IMG/VR virus record: IMGVR_UViG_3300032316_000100 | Location: 1-22,285 of that record | DNA from: a virus | Length of the DNA: 22,285 nucleotides | Strand: one strand, 5' to 3' | Shown: in pieces, positions 6,668 through 15,819 of the stretch | Numbering within the stretch: the first letter of the stretch is position 1 | Layout: the number at the start of each line of letters is the position of its first letter | Made by a program: the position numbers and the translations under genes | The notes under the pieces: generated by a model | What the model was told of the DNA's origin: nothing | What the model saw: only the letters and a program-made list of their open reading frames with translations | Databases searched by the model: none

Positions 6668-8428
6668 TTATAGTATGCCTTTAGTTGTTCTACTTAGTGA
6701 GTCTTTGCCTGTTCCTGCTGAACCACTAAATGAGGCAACTTCTTTTTCGGCTAGTCGTAAGCGCTTGCGTCTTGCTGAATCAAGACCCTTAAAAACTTCT
6801 TCTTCTCCTGTAACCTGGTTATAGTTAATGCCTTCTTCTTTATAAATCTGACCGAGTTTTGTAGACTCAGGAAGTACTGCAGCAATATCTTGATAACCTT
6901 CTTGTGCTTGTTGCTTAGTAATACCCATTTGAGCAAGGGCTGTGGCAGATGCTACATTTGTAGTAAGACCCTTTTGTGCCAGTGCTGCAGAACCAATCTC
7001 GGCAGCAGTAACCTTTTGCTGCAACATAGGTAGATTTTCTTTAGGACTAAGAAAGTATGCAATTAAATCTTCATCGCCAATATTGTAGAAAGACTTAAGA
7101 GTAGATTTAATTGTAGGGTCTGCTAAATTAACACGTGTTACTACAGTATCAATTCTATCTTTAAACTCTGTAGCGGCAATGTCATTACCAATAAGTTCTG
7201 CCATCTTAGCCTGGGCTGCAGCACCTGTACCAAAGAAGTTCTGCTGACCATATGCGCGTAAAGTTTCTTTATATGAGTTTTCTAGTTGTAGGTATTCACC
7301 CTCTGATAGGACATTAAGTCCAGCAAGACGGCGCTTTTCATTACCAGCAAATCTAGTTTCATACGCTTTAGTTTTACGTAATGCTAAAGCAGCACGTTCT
7401 GGGCCGTAACCTAAAGTCATATAATCTTGTAGTTCTTTTAAGAATGTTGGGTCAGTTATACCAGCATCTCTAAATGCAGCCTCAAGAACAGCAAAGGCAT
7501 CCATTGTTTCCATAGAAGGTTTATATCCAGTTGCTCCAGTTGCGCCTGTGTTACCACCAGTATTACCTGTGTTGCCAGTATTACCTGTGTTGCCCGTTCC
7601 CATAGGAGTACCTGTAGCGCCTGTAGCATATGGATTTGCTGTCATACCAGCAGCAGCCATCTCTGGATTGTATGCTACTGCATTACCAGCACTATCTGTT
7701 CTTGTGGCATTTTCCGTAATTCGTGGGTCGTACTGACTAGTAATAGGATTTGCTAGATATGCTGCATAAGCATCAGCCTTGGTTGCAGGCATCTGTGACG
7801 CAATAGATGCTGCACCAATTGCTCCGCTTTCCTGCGCTGCAAGAGGACTTGGATTAATAATTGTTTTAGTTGCACCTGTTGCTCCTGTTGCCGTAGATGT
7901 TGCTGCGGGTGTTGCTGTTTTTGATGCTGCTAAATCTGCTGCTTCTTTTGCTTTAAATGCTTGATATGCTGCTGCTTGTTCTGTTGCTTGCTTTAATGCT
8001 GCAGCCTGTGCTGCAGCGGTCTTTGCCGCTGCTGCTGTGGCTGCTGCGTCCGCTTGAGCCTTAGCATCTGCTGCTGCCGCATCTGATGCTGCTTTTGCAT
8101 CTGCAATTGCTTTATCTGCTGCTGCTTTATCCGCTGCGGTTTTTGCTGCTGCTGCTTGTGCAGCAGCCTGAGCCTGAGCCTGTGCAGCCGCTTGCGCTGC
8201 TGCCGCAGCGTTTGCTGCATTAATAGCAGCCTGTGCTGCTGCTGCAGTTTTAGCATCTTCAATAGCCTTTTGTGCCGCAGCCGCCTGTGCGTCTGCTACT
8301 GCTTTTGCCGCTGCAGCCGCTGCTGCTGCCTGTGCTGCTGTTGTACTTGTTTGTGTTGGAGTAGGTGTTGGGGTAGGAGCAGTATCTCCACCGCCATCAA
8401 CCATCATTCTTCCTGGATTAATTGCCAT
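6668..8428 (-). CDS. Ala-rich virion protein with collagen-like stretch
   Basis: 586 residues. Residues 16-27 are a Thr/Pro run. Residues 31-170 are an almost uninterrupted Ala/Gln/Lys/Asp helix with very low complexity. Residues 270-301 are Gly-X-Thr repeats (GNTGNTGNTGNTG, GATGATG) resembling a collagen triplet track. Residues 340-395 form a folded, conserved-looking block (KAYETRFAGNEKRR, LNVLSEGEYLQLENSYKETL) that I recall from large structural proteins of actinobacterial phages. The rest is helical. The ATG overlaps the previous stop as TAATG, after GGGGG. Between the two large proteins and the scaffold, an internal or ejected virion protein is likely. A tail-length or spike role is the alternative. 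Simple repeats limit homology inference. Confidence 0.65.
   Translation of the reverse strand: MAINPGRMMVDGGGDTAPTPTPTPTQTSTTAAQAAAAAAAAKAVADAQAAAAQKAIEDAKTAAAAQAAINAANAAAAAQAAAQAQAQAAAQAAAAKTAADKAAADKAIADAKAASDAAAADAKAQADAAATAAAAKTAAAQAAALKQATEQAAAYQAFKAKEAADLAASKTATPAATSTATGATGATKTIINPSPLAAQESGAIGAASIASQMPATKADAYAAYLANPITSQYDPRITENATRTDSAGNAVAYNPEMAAAGMTANPYATGATGTPMGTGNTGNTGNTGNTGGNTGATGATGYKPSMETMDAFAVLEAAFRDAGITDPTFLKELQDYMTLGYGPERAALALRKTKAYETRFAGNEKRRLAGLNVLSEGEYLQLENSYKETLRAYGQQNFFGTGAAAQAKMAELIGNDIAATEFKDRIDTVVTRVNLADPTIKSTLKSFYNIGDEDLIAYFLSPKENLPMLQQKVTAAEIGSAALAQKGLTTNVASATALAQMGITKQQAQEGYQDIAAVLPESTKLGQIYKEEGINYNQVTGEEEVFKGLDSARRKRLRLAEKEVASFSGSAGTGKDSLSRTTKGIL
7557..7592 (-). repeat. 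Two perfect 18-bp tandem copies encoding Gly-Asn-Thr repeats
   Basis: CCAGTATTACCTGTGTTG (+ strand) occurs twice in direct succession, coding for (GNT)n. The perfect identity suggests recent duplication or slippage. More diverged triplet units flank it from about 7530 to 7636. Confidence 0.75.
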
Positions 8429-9960
8429 TATGCCCCCAATCCAAACATACGTAGAATACCATTTGCATATCCTGCTGCTTCTTCTATTGCTTTAGGAGTC
8501 TTAAGCCATAGGCCTTTTGTCTCTGGGTCAGTCTTAACTAAGTAATCAATCTCTGCATCTGTCATAACTCCAGGCTTACCATTGTTAGCAAGAGCCTTAG
8601 CAACTACAGAATTGTTAACCGATAAAGACTTGTAAGGAATTCCAGTTAATTGAGAAACTTTATACATAGCCTCGGATGCAATATCCTCAACAGAGGTATC
8701 ATCATCAATAAAGTTTGCAAGGTTTCCATATTTAATCTTTGATAACTTTTGAATCTTAGCCTGAGTAGAAGCCAAGTCTTTGCCAGTCTTTAGGTTGTTG
8801 ACTACATAACCCATTGCCTGTTCATCTGAAAGATTAATACCATACTTTTGAGCGTAAGTTTTAATGCTATTGATAGCCTGTGCTGCTCCTGCTCCAGACT
8901 TAACAATAGTATCTATGTCAGAGCCAGCAATAGAGTCAGCAAATACCTTGCCAAGCATTAAGGTTTTGTCAGTTAAGTCAATAAAGGAACCGCTATCTAC
9001 ACCACTACGTAAAGTATCACCAGTAGTTGCAGTGGACTTAACAACTGCTTTCTTTTCCGCAGCATTAAGCATTGCAAAGTAAGCATCCTTTTCAGCCTTG
9101 GTAGCATTGCGACCAATGTTTTCCATGGCAAATCTATTTGCTTCTTCATCTGAATCTGGGCGAGTAGTTTCTTGACGGCGTGTTTCCGTAATTGTTTTAC
9201 TACCACCAGTATTAGTTCCATTTAGTGCATTGCTAGATAAGTACTCTCCTAGAGTACCTACTGTTAATTTCTGGCCAAACTTTCTAGTATCAACAGAAGA
9301 TACACCATACTGTCTAATTGCATACTGCAAACCTTTTCTAAAGCCAGGGTCAGATATGTTTTTAGAGTTATAGGTTTCCTTTGTAATAAGGTTTTTATTG
9401 TATAAAGATTCAAACAAGGCGTTAATACCACCAGGATTTGTTTGATAACTAGCAATAGCCTTAGTTGCAATTTCATCATAATCTGCTGAGATATTAACAC
9501 GGCTTTGTTTTCTACCATAAGCATCTGTAATTGTATCTACATATAAAAAATGCTCTACTAAGTCTTGAGTTATTTTACCATTTTTGTCTTTTGTAAAAGC
9601 CAATAATGTAGTATTTCCCTGAAGGTCCGTACTTACTGTAAGATTTTGTTCCTTGATTGCGCTACCTAATGGGTCTGTAACTAAACCACCAGAAGCGCTT
9701 GGTCCTATAGGTGCGGGTGCGGTAGGTTTATAGTCAGAGCCAAATCTTATTTTGCCAATTTCTAAATCAGTGCCACCTTTGGATTTAAACTGTTTTGTAG
9801 CATCAGCATAAAGGTCGCCCCAGGTTTTATGCTTACTGGTAATATACTTTGACCCAGGAAAAAAGTTTCTATCGCTGTTAGAAATTTCTGTCTTTTCGCC
9901 TTTTTCAAGATTCTTAATTGCATACTTAAGAAACTCTTTATCTTGTTCGCTGACTGCCAT
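8428..9960 (-). CDS. Large hypothetical, probable internal virion protein
   Basis: 510 residues, start preceded by GAAGGG and overlapping the previous stop as TAATG. N-terminal residues 1-75 are charged and helical (VSEQDKEFLKYAIKNLEKGE). Residues 76-100 are a Pro/Ala/Gly linker. Residues 105-240 are mixed, with DGRKQ-like turns and FESLYNKNLITKETYNSKN. Residues 245-300 are Thr/Arg/Asn-rich and probably flexible. Residues 345-480 are helical, with YGINLSDEQAMGYVVNNLKT and IAEVAM-like segments typical of soluble virion proteins. No enzyme motif was seen. It lies between the 1713-residue protein and the Ala-rich protein; the three together resemble the internal or ejection protein set of short-tailed phages by position and size. 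The function is otherwise unknown. Confidence 0.6.
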   Translation of the reverse strand: MAVSEQDKEFLKYAIKNLEKGEKTEISNSDRNFFPGSKYITSKHKTWGDLYADATKQFKSKGGTDLEIGKIRFGSDYKPTAPAPIGPSASGGLVTDPLGSAIKEQNLTVSTDLQGNTTLLAFTKDKNGKITQDLVEHFLYVDTITDAYGRKQSRVNISADYDEIATKAIASYQTNPGGINALFESLYNKNLITKETYNSKNISDPGFRKGLQYAIRQYGVSSVDTRKFGQKLTVGTLGEYLSSNALNGTNTGGSKTITETRRQETTRPDSDEEANRFAMENIGRNATKAEKDAYFAMLNAAEKKAVVKSTATTGDTLRSGVDSGSFIDLTDKTLMLGKVFADSIAGSDIDTIVKSGAGAAQAINSIKTYAQKYGINLSDEQAMGYVVNNLKTGKDLASTQAKIQKLSKIKYGNLANFIDDDTSVEDIASEAMYKVSQLTGIPYKSLSVNNSVVAKALANNGKPGVMTDAEIDYLVKTDPETKGLWLKTPKAIEEAAGYANGILRMFGLGA

Positions 9961-12900
9961 TAGTAACCCTTCGTAACTGCTGAATATGTCTCGCGTGAGT
10001 AGTAGTCAAGGATTGCTTGGAACACAGACCTGTTTGCTTCCTTAACCACTAGGTCTCCTTCAATAAATTCATTAATTAATCCTTGAATATTTTCTTTACG
10101 GTCTCGCTTTAAATCCGAAAAGTTAACAATATCGCGCATCTTTGGGTCAGTAGACATATTAATAAAACCACGAATCTGATTAGACAGAATTAGTAACTTA
10201 CTTCTAGTTCCAGCATCCATAGAAATGTCAACATTCTTTAGAATGGCTTCAATGTTAACAAACATGTTCTGTTCGGTTGCAATCTCATTTCCTCCACCCG
10301 TAATGGCAGCCTCAAGGAATGGGTTAGCAAGTTTCATGCTGGCTCGTTGAGCCGTTGATGCGGAAATAATTGCTTTACGTGCAGTAATACTTGAAGTTTT
10401 AGAGAGTTCTTCCTTCTCATCACGTGCGATATTAAAGTAAGCCTGCTTATCACGGGAAACCATTACATCCATGTAGTACTGCTCTATGTCTTTGTTCTCA
10501 ATATATCCTGCTGCCTCAAGCCATGCGTAACTTGATGCATCAAAATCTCCTGTATGTGGAGCAAAGATAAACGCAGATTCTCCATAGGTATCAACTAGGT
10601 TCTTGTTATCAATATACCAATTCTTCATTTCTTTAGTCTTATTAATAACTACGTTGGTTTCTTTATTATCTCTAGATACTGTATAAATAATCTTATTTGG
10701 ATTCTGCCCAACAAATGTGGCAACAGCCAAATCGTATGGATTCTGAACATCTCCACCATAGCGTTGAGTTATTCCATTAACCAAGTCATAAAACTCAGGA
10801 CGAAGACCTGTAATACCTACGTTAAGTAGATAGTCTGGTACATCCTTGCTTTCCTGTGTGGTTGCAGTAAAAGGAGATACAAGCCCTAAGACTGAACGCA
10901 TAACCATTACATTGTGTGCAGAGATACGGATATTCTTTAGATACTTGTATCGTTCTTCTGGAGTAGAATCTGGGCCAGGAGCATTACCTGCAGCAGCGTT
11001 GAAAGCAATAGCCTGCATTGCAGCGGTTGCCTCTTGGCGAGACTTCTCATTTACTGGAAGCATTGCATATACCTTTTGTAGCGATACTGGAACTACTGCA
11101 CGAACAAAAGTTATATTGTCTCCAATGCTACCTAGTGCATAGTTATCTAATTCTTCTCCAATGCGCTTACCTGTTGAGCCAGTTTGGCCAAGGATTTTCT
11201 TCATGGTAAGAATACTTAGTGCACCAATTGGACCAGACAAAGTAGGAAGACCAGCATCTGGGCTAAAGGAAGGATTAGCCAAAGATAGTTTAAATGTAAA
11301 GTCATTAAACAATGGTTGCTTAAATGAATTTGCTTCAGGGTCAAAGGTACGAACTACACTATCAACTGTCTTAAAGATAATGTCATCCATAGGCATCATT
11401 ACATATGGTTGACCATCAGCATCTTCATAGACATCACCACTAGCATCCATGCCAACATGCGCTAGGCGCATACGGTATGCAACACGTAGTTTTACATCCT
11501 TCATGCGGTACATACGGCGCCAAAAATCTTCGGTAGCACGATAAAAACGTCCTACGTTTCGAGCAGATAAAGCAAAGTTAGAACGAACATTAGGGTTATC
11601 AGCAAACTTTAATACAGTATCTGCTGCATCTTGAATAGCAAGTTCGGTAAACTTCTTATTAACTACTTCGTTGATATTTTCTTTTGCATCATCTAGATAA
11701 GTTATTGGTGTGCCATCTTTTTGGTAGTACTTAATACCATCAAGACGAATGCCTTCTTCTTTGAACTCTCTAATCTGTGCAGAAAGTAAGTCATCATAGT
11801 GTTGCTTTTCTAAACCAGCAAGATTCTTGCGGATACGCAAGTAACTAACCATAACTACTGGTTGACGTAAAAGACCAGTAACTTGATTGTCCATGATTTG
11901 CATAAAGTTATTACCAAGTAATTTTATTGCAGACTCTGTATCCCCAACGCCATTAACATCTAACATGGTAAACATTTTGCCATCTGGCTGCATACCCTTA
12001 GTTAATTTAACAAAGTCTTCAAAATCAACTGACTGAGCCGCTTTGCCATAGGAAGCACCATCGCCCATTTCTTTATATTTGGTACGAATTAAACGCAATA
12101 GTTTGTCATTAAACTTATTGCTTTTACCGTGAAATGTAGTATACATATCTAGTAGTGCACGAGTAACTTGGTCGCGAGCAATGTCAATGTCAGATATACC
12201 TTGCTGACGCAACTGAGTGGTGCGCAAACTAGACATAGTTAAAAAGTCAGCCAATGCATCTGCATCATCTACTACATAAGCAAATTGACCATCTAGTACA
12301 TCCATTGTTTCTTTACCAACAACATTGGCAAGTGGCTTATTTCTTCCAATACCAACTTGTCGAAGCAAAGTATTTACTGCAATCTCAAAATCTTTTTCTG
12401 TTCTAAGGGCATTGTTGTCAAAGAATGTACTTACTGGATTATAAAAACGCTTCTCATCTGTAACACTTTTAAGAGGACGAGAGTTTCCATAGAAGCGCTT
12501 ACCCCAGTTTTCAAAGTGAACTACACCAAGTGGATGTTCTCCCAAAGCCTGAGACTTTTCAATCTGACGGCTATCTATTACAGTACCTTTTCTTCCAGAA
12601 ACAATATCTGTTTCTTTAAGTAATAAATCATACTTACTCAAAGGAATTAACTGCTCTGCAATTTCAGTAGCATTACGGGAACTCAATGATGCACTACTTG
12701 CAATAGAGGCAGCAGAACCAGCAAGAACATTTCCCTGAAGAGATAGAGCCTGCATAAAGTAATTTAATTCTTCTTCATCTAATTTAGTAAGTTTATTCGA
12801 TGGAAATAGTGCATTTGCACGATGTGCAGTAGCAAGGGCTAGTTCAACATTTCTAACCTGTTCCTCTGAAATGCCTTTATTCTTAGCAATTTTTTGACGT

Positions 12901-15101
12901 ATAACAATACGTGTAGGAACATCAATAGATTCTGAAATATTATCCATCTCAAGTTTTGAGCGGAGTATTGCTTTAAAGCCTTCTGTACTTTTAGAGCCAG
13001 TTGCAGCGGTGGCAACCTTACCCATGCGACCACCCTTGCCTCTTAAAACATCAAAGATGTCTTTAGCAGGAGCGGTAAGCATAAACATTACGCCCTCATC
13101 AATTGCAGAACGCATACCTAGACGTGGGAACAATGTAAGTACAGACCAAAAGTTTACAAATTCAGATGCAAATTTTTGCTGCGAAGCGCCTTGTACAGCC
13201 ATAACAAGATTCTTTTTGGTTTTAACTTCATATGCGGTCTGTGCAATTAACTGATAATCAAGGTTTCCAATTGCATTAGTTTCTTGGAATGGATGAATAA
13301 GACCATTAGTTTCGTAATGCTCTAAGCCATCAACAACCTTTAACCCAACACCTTTAACTTTACCAGCAAGATGGGTGGGAATGTCTAATTGGGTTACAAT
13401 AGACATACCTTCTACATCGCCAAACTTAGCCTTTAAAGTTTCATCAATTAACTTTTTACCATTAGGGTGGCCCTCAAGGCCAGCCTTCTGCATGATTGCG
13501 GTGTAAACACTACGCAAAACCTGTACCTGTACATCCGCGGTTGAGTTAACAAACCTATGTGTAACCATGTCAGATAAATCAGCGGGCAAAACCAATCGAA
13601 CTGTATCGTAGAATGCATCTGCAGTTTCAATTGCTTTATCACCAATACGAATAGAACGATTCTGTGGCGTTCTGTTCATCGCACGGGCTGCTTTTTCTTT
13701 AAGGGAAATATTCTTATAGAAAGTTTCTAATTCTTTTACTTCTGGAGAAACATAGTTGGCATCTTCTGGCCCGACCTTAGTAAGAGCAGCCCAGGCTTTA
13801 TCGCCTTCTTCTTCTTTGTACTTAGGATTTAAGAAATCATTAACCTTAGCACCAAAAGCAGAACCTTGTCTGCGCTGATTGCGTGAGGTAGGAATACCAT
13901 TGCGGTAATACTGCATACCATCTACGCGACCTGCCATTAATTTCTTAGCAGCATCTACATCTCTGCCAAAATACTGAATAGCAGATTCTGCATCTACAAT
14001 ATTATTACGGGCTAAAAGACTTATCCAAGAACGATTGGCATGACCTTGATATTGTCCTGCAATTTCACGGTATACCTGACCCTTTGCGTAGTCACCTTTA
14101 GCATCAGAATATTTTTTAATAGCAGGACCAATTTCGCTGTCCCAGTGCTGGCGAATATCTGGAAACTTATTAAATGTTTCCTCAACTCCATAGCCACCAT
14201 TTTTGCGAATAGACTCCACCATGAAATCGCCATTAGTTTTTTGGGCAGCCCTAACAAAACGACCATAAAGTGGAACCTTAGATGCAGCGGTAGCCAGTTT
14301 ACTAGTACCACCAGTAGCCCAAGATAGTGGGTCAATTGCAATTTGATATATAAAGTCAATAGTTCCAGAAACTGCACGTGTACGCCAGTCTACATCACCT
14401 GGTTTTGTTCCAAAAACTGCACGTGCAATATCACGACCAGGGCTAAATTGAGAATACTTAACATCATCAAGTACTGTTTTAAACTTTTCTTCTTCATTAT
14501 AGGCTTCTTGAATAGCAGAAAGTAGTTCATCATCCACTTGTCCATAGGCTTTAATAATCTCGCCAGGTGTTTTGCCAGCAAGTAAGCCTTTTGCTACTTC
14601 AACTTTAGCACTACCATGGTTTTGAATTGCTGTAGCCAAAGCACCATTGTCATAAACCCTACGCCCATCCCAAGCGTCTGTAAATGTTTCTTTATTAAAC
14701 AGTCCTTCACCTTGTTGAACCTGTCGTGCTACCAAGTATGGCGTATTGATAATGCGATTCCATGCACCAAGGGCTTTAAAACCATAAATAAGTGGGCTTG
14801 CTAGACCAGTAACGGCAATCTTGCCAACCTTTAAAGTATTATCTATGGCATCAGGTGCTTCTTTTGTGTACTCAGCATTAGGGTACAAAAACTTAAGCAT
14901 CTCTTGAACATCGGTATCTAAACTTGTAAACTCTTTACGAGCATCATCTACCTTTAAACGTGATAAAGTTTTATTTTTATCTACAGTCCAACTGTATTGC
15001 TCAATCTGATTGATTTGAGTTTTGTCAAGGTTAGCCTGCTTAGCAGCGGCATAAATGTTTGGGCTTGTTTTTGCGACAATGTAGTTAAGTTGTTGAGCCA
15101 T
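9960..15101 (-). CDS. Giant 1713-residue virion protein, function unknown
   Basis: This is the largest gene in the window. It is mostly helical, charged and Lys/Asp-rich. Short hydrophobic or amphipathic segments include KIAVTGLASPLIYGFKALGA near residue 92, DFIYQIAIDPLSWATGG near 240 and GPIGALSILTMKKILG in the C-terminal third. I find no signal peptide, no glycosidase or peptidase motif that I trust, and no metal-binding cluster. One stretch (R1006, K1010, Y1018, G1019) fits the spacing R-x3-K-x7-YG of motif B in T7/N4-type RNA polymerases, but the other polymerase motifs were not found in order. Size and position between portal and scaffold suggest a protein carried in the virion and ejected with the DNA. 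GGAAG and GGG purine runs precede the TAATG start. A tape-measure role is less likely given its composition. Confidence 0.6.
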   Translation of the reverse strand: MAQQLNYIVAKTSPNIYAAAKQANLDKTQINQIEQYSWTVDKNKTLSRLKVDDARKEFTSLDTDVQEMLKFLYPNAEYTKEAPDAIDNTLKVGKIAVTGLASPLIYGFKALGAWNRIINTPYLVARQVQQGEGLFNKETFTDAWDGRRVYDNGALATAIQNHGSAKVEVAKGLLAGKTPGEIIKAYGQVDDELLSAIQEAYNEEEKFKTVLDDVKYSQFSPGRDIARAVFGTKPGDVDWRTRAVSGTIDFIYQIAIDPLSWATGGTSKLATAASKVPLYGRFVRAAQKTNGDFMVESIRKNGGYGVEETFNKFPDIRQHWDSEIGPAIKKYSDAKGDYAKGQVYREIAGQYQGHANRSWISLLARNNIVDAESAIQYFGRDVDAAKKLMAGRVDGMQYYRNGIPTSRNQRRQGSAFGAKVNDFLNPKYKEEEGDKAWAALTKVGPEDANYVSPEVKELETFYKNISLKEKAARAMNRTPQNRSIRIGDKAIETADAFYDTVRLVLPADLSDMVTHRFVNSTADVQVQVLRSVYTAIMQKAGLEGHPNGKKLIDETLKAKFGDVEGMSIVTQLDIPTHLAGKVKGVGLKVVDGLEHYETNGLIHPFQETNAIGNLDYQLIAQTAYEVKTKKNLVMAVQGASQQKFASEFVNFWSVLTLFPRLGMRSAIDEGVMFMLTAPAKDIFDVLRGKGGRMGKVATAATGSKSTEGFKAILRSKLEMDNISESIDVPTRIVIRQKIAKNKGISEEQVRNVELALATAHRANALFPSNKLTKLDEEELNYFMQALSLQGNVLAGSAASIASSASLSSRNATEIAEQLIPLSKYDLLLKETDIVSGRKGTVIDSRQIEKSQALGEHPLGVVHFENWGKRFYGNSRPLKSVTDEKRFYNPVSTFFDNNALRTEKDFEIAVNTLLRQVGIGRNKPLANVVGKETMDVLDGQFAYVVDDADALADFLTMSSLRTTQLRQQGISDIDIARDQVTRALLDMYTTFHGKSNKFNDKLLRLIRTKYKEMGDGASYGKAAQSVDFEDFVKLTKGMQPDGKMFTMLDVNGVGDTESAIKLLGNNFMQIMDNQVTGLLRQPVVMVSYLRIRKNLAGLEKQHYDDLLSAQIREFKEEGIRLDGIKYYQKDGTPITYLDDAKENINEVVNKKFTELAIQDAADTVLKFADNPNVRSNFALSARNVGRFYRATEDFWRRMYRMKDVKLRVAYRMRLAHVGMDASGDVYEDADGQPYVMMPMDDIIFKTVDSVVRTFDPEANSFKQPLFNDFTFKLSLANPSFSPDAGLPTLSGPIGALSILTMKKILGQTGSTGKRIGEELDNYALGSIGDNITFVRAVVPVSLQKVYAMLPVNEKSRQEATAAMQAIAFNAAAGNAPGPDSTPEERYKYLKNIRISAHNVMVMRSVLGLVSPFTATTQESKDVPDYLLNVGITGLRPEFYDLVNGITQRYGGDVQNPYDLAVATFVGQNPNKIIYTVSRDNKETNVVINKTKEMKNWYIDNKNLVDTYGESAFIFAPHTGDFDASSYAWLEAAGYIENKDIEQYYMDVMVSRDKQAYFNIARDEKEELSKTSSITARKAIISASTAQRASMKLANPFLEAAITGGGNEIATEQNMFVNIEAILKNVDISMDAGTRSKLLILSNQIRGFINMSTDPKMRDIVNFSDLKRDRKENIQGLINEFIEGDLVVKEANRSVFQAILDYYSRETYSAVTKGY

Positions 15102-15541
15102 TAACCCATACTTCCATTATCAACAATCATACGATAAGCAAGTTCTGCTTCCCCAGTTGGGTCATACTGAATTAACTGTTGTAATGTAGCGGCAAGGGAT
15201 GCTCTTTGTGGTGGTAGTTGTAGTGCCTCTGAGCCTGGACCAGCACCACTATCAATACCAGATGTGATAGCCTCGTTTGGACGAGTAGTAGGAGCCATCA
15301 ATTCTGTTGGCATTTCCATCTGAACTAATCCTGAATCACCCATTGCACTAGCGCCCATACTGTTACCAGCCATAGGTGCTGCTACTTGGTTTGAGTAGGT
15401 TTCTTGTCCTTGTCCGTATGGCATTCCTGAGATGTATTTTGCAGGTTGTGTTGGTCCGCCGTCAGTGCGCTTAGAAAGAGCGCCAGGACCTGATACTGCT
15501 GCTGGATTAGACGGGGCACGATAACCACCTTGTTCTGCCAT
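15101..15541 (-). CDS. Gly/Pro/Met-rich small hypothetical protein
   Basis: 146 residues, starting MAEQGGYRAPSNPAAVSGPG. The first 110 residues are low-complexity Gly, Pro, Ala, Ser and Met (ISGMPYGQGQETYSNQ, GNSMGASAMGDSGLVQMEMP) and probably disordered. The last 35 residues form a helix (SLAATLQQLIQYDPTGEAEL). I recall proteins with the GGYRxPxNPAxVSGPGALSxRTDGGP opening in actinobacterial phages, always uncharacterised. An AAGGAG site 8 bases before the start lies within the acidic end of the upstream gene. Position before the giant protein suggests a minor virion or chaperone-like part. The function is unknown. Confidence 0.7.
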   Translation of the reverse strand: MAEQGGYRAPSNPAAVSGPGALSKRTDGGPTQPAKYISGMPYGQGQETYSNQVAAPMAGNSMGASAMGDSGLVQMEMPTELMAPTTRPNEAITSGIDSGAGPGSEALQLPPQRASLAATLQQLIQYDPTGEAELAYRMIVDNGSMG

Positions 15542-15819
15542 TATTCATCTCCTTCATCTTCCATTAATTCATCTTCTTCATCTACTGGCGGAGTTCCAAA
15601 GGAATCTTTATTGTATTCCTTAGCCATACGCATCATCCCGTAAGCATTCCAGGGTGTCATTGCCTCTGATACTTCCGTGTGCAAGTAACGAGTTCCATCA
15701 TAGTCTGCCCATTCTGTAATTATTAGCCAGTTAGCGCAGACGTAGTTAAACCCTTCAGGGTCTTCCTCTATTAGAACTCTTAATGCTTGCTCTATTTTCT
15801 CCCTGAACTTCTCACTCAT
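15541..15819 (-). CDS. Small acidic hypothetical protein
   Basis: 92 residues. It opens with a helix (SEKFREKIEQALRVLIEEDP), continues with an aromatic-rich middle (NYVCANWLIITEWADYDGTR) and ends with a strongly acidic tail (DEEDELMEDEGDE). The start overlaps the peptidase stop by four bases (ATGA), and its stop overlaps the next ATG. Co-translation with the HslV-like peptidase hints at a shared job, for example an assembly partner or substrate adaptor. That is inference from layout only. No family is recognised. Confidence 0.65.
   Translation of the reverse strand: MSEKFREKIEQALRVLIEEDPEGFNYVCANWLIITEWADYDGTRYLHTEVSEAMTPWNAYGMMRMAKEYNKDSFGTPPVDEEDELMEDEGDE

Noticed and set aside
7993-8262. 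Gln/Leu/Lys-rich minus-strand frame inside the Ala-rich gene
   Set aside because: It is a frame-shifted reading of the GCN/CAG-like triplet repeats and has no start signal.
8000-8390. Triplet repeat (gctgct) tract as a microsatellite or regulatory repeat
   Set aside because: The units vary and keep reading frame, so the tract is explained by the Ala-rich coding helix.
9960-15101. Calling the giant protein a virion RNA polymerase
   Set aside because: Only a motif-B-like spacing (R1006, K1010, Y1018, G1019) was found. A downstream H-x3-D-x-S at about 1215-1221 is not the expected HxDxS, and no TxxGR or motif A lies at a fitting distance upstream.
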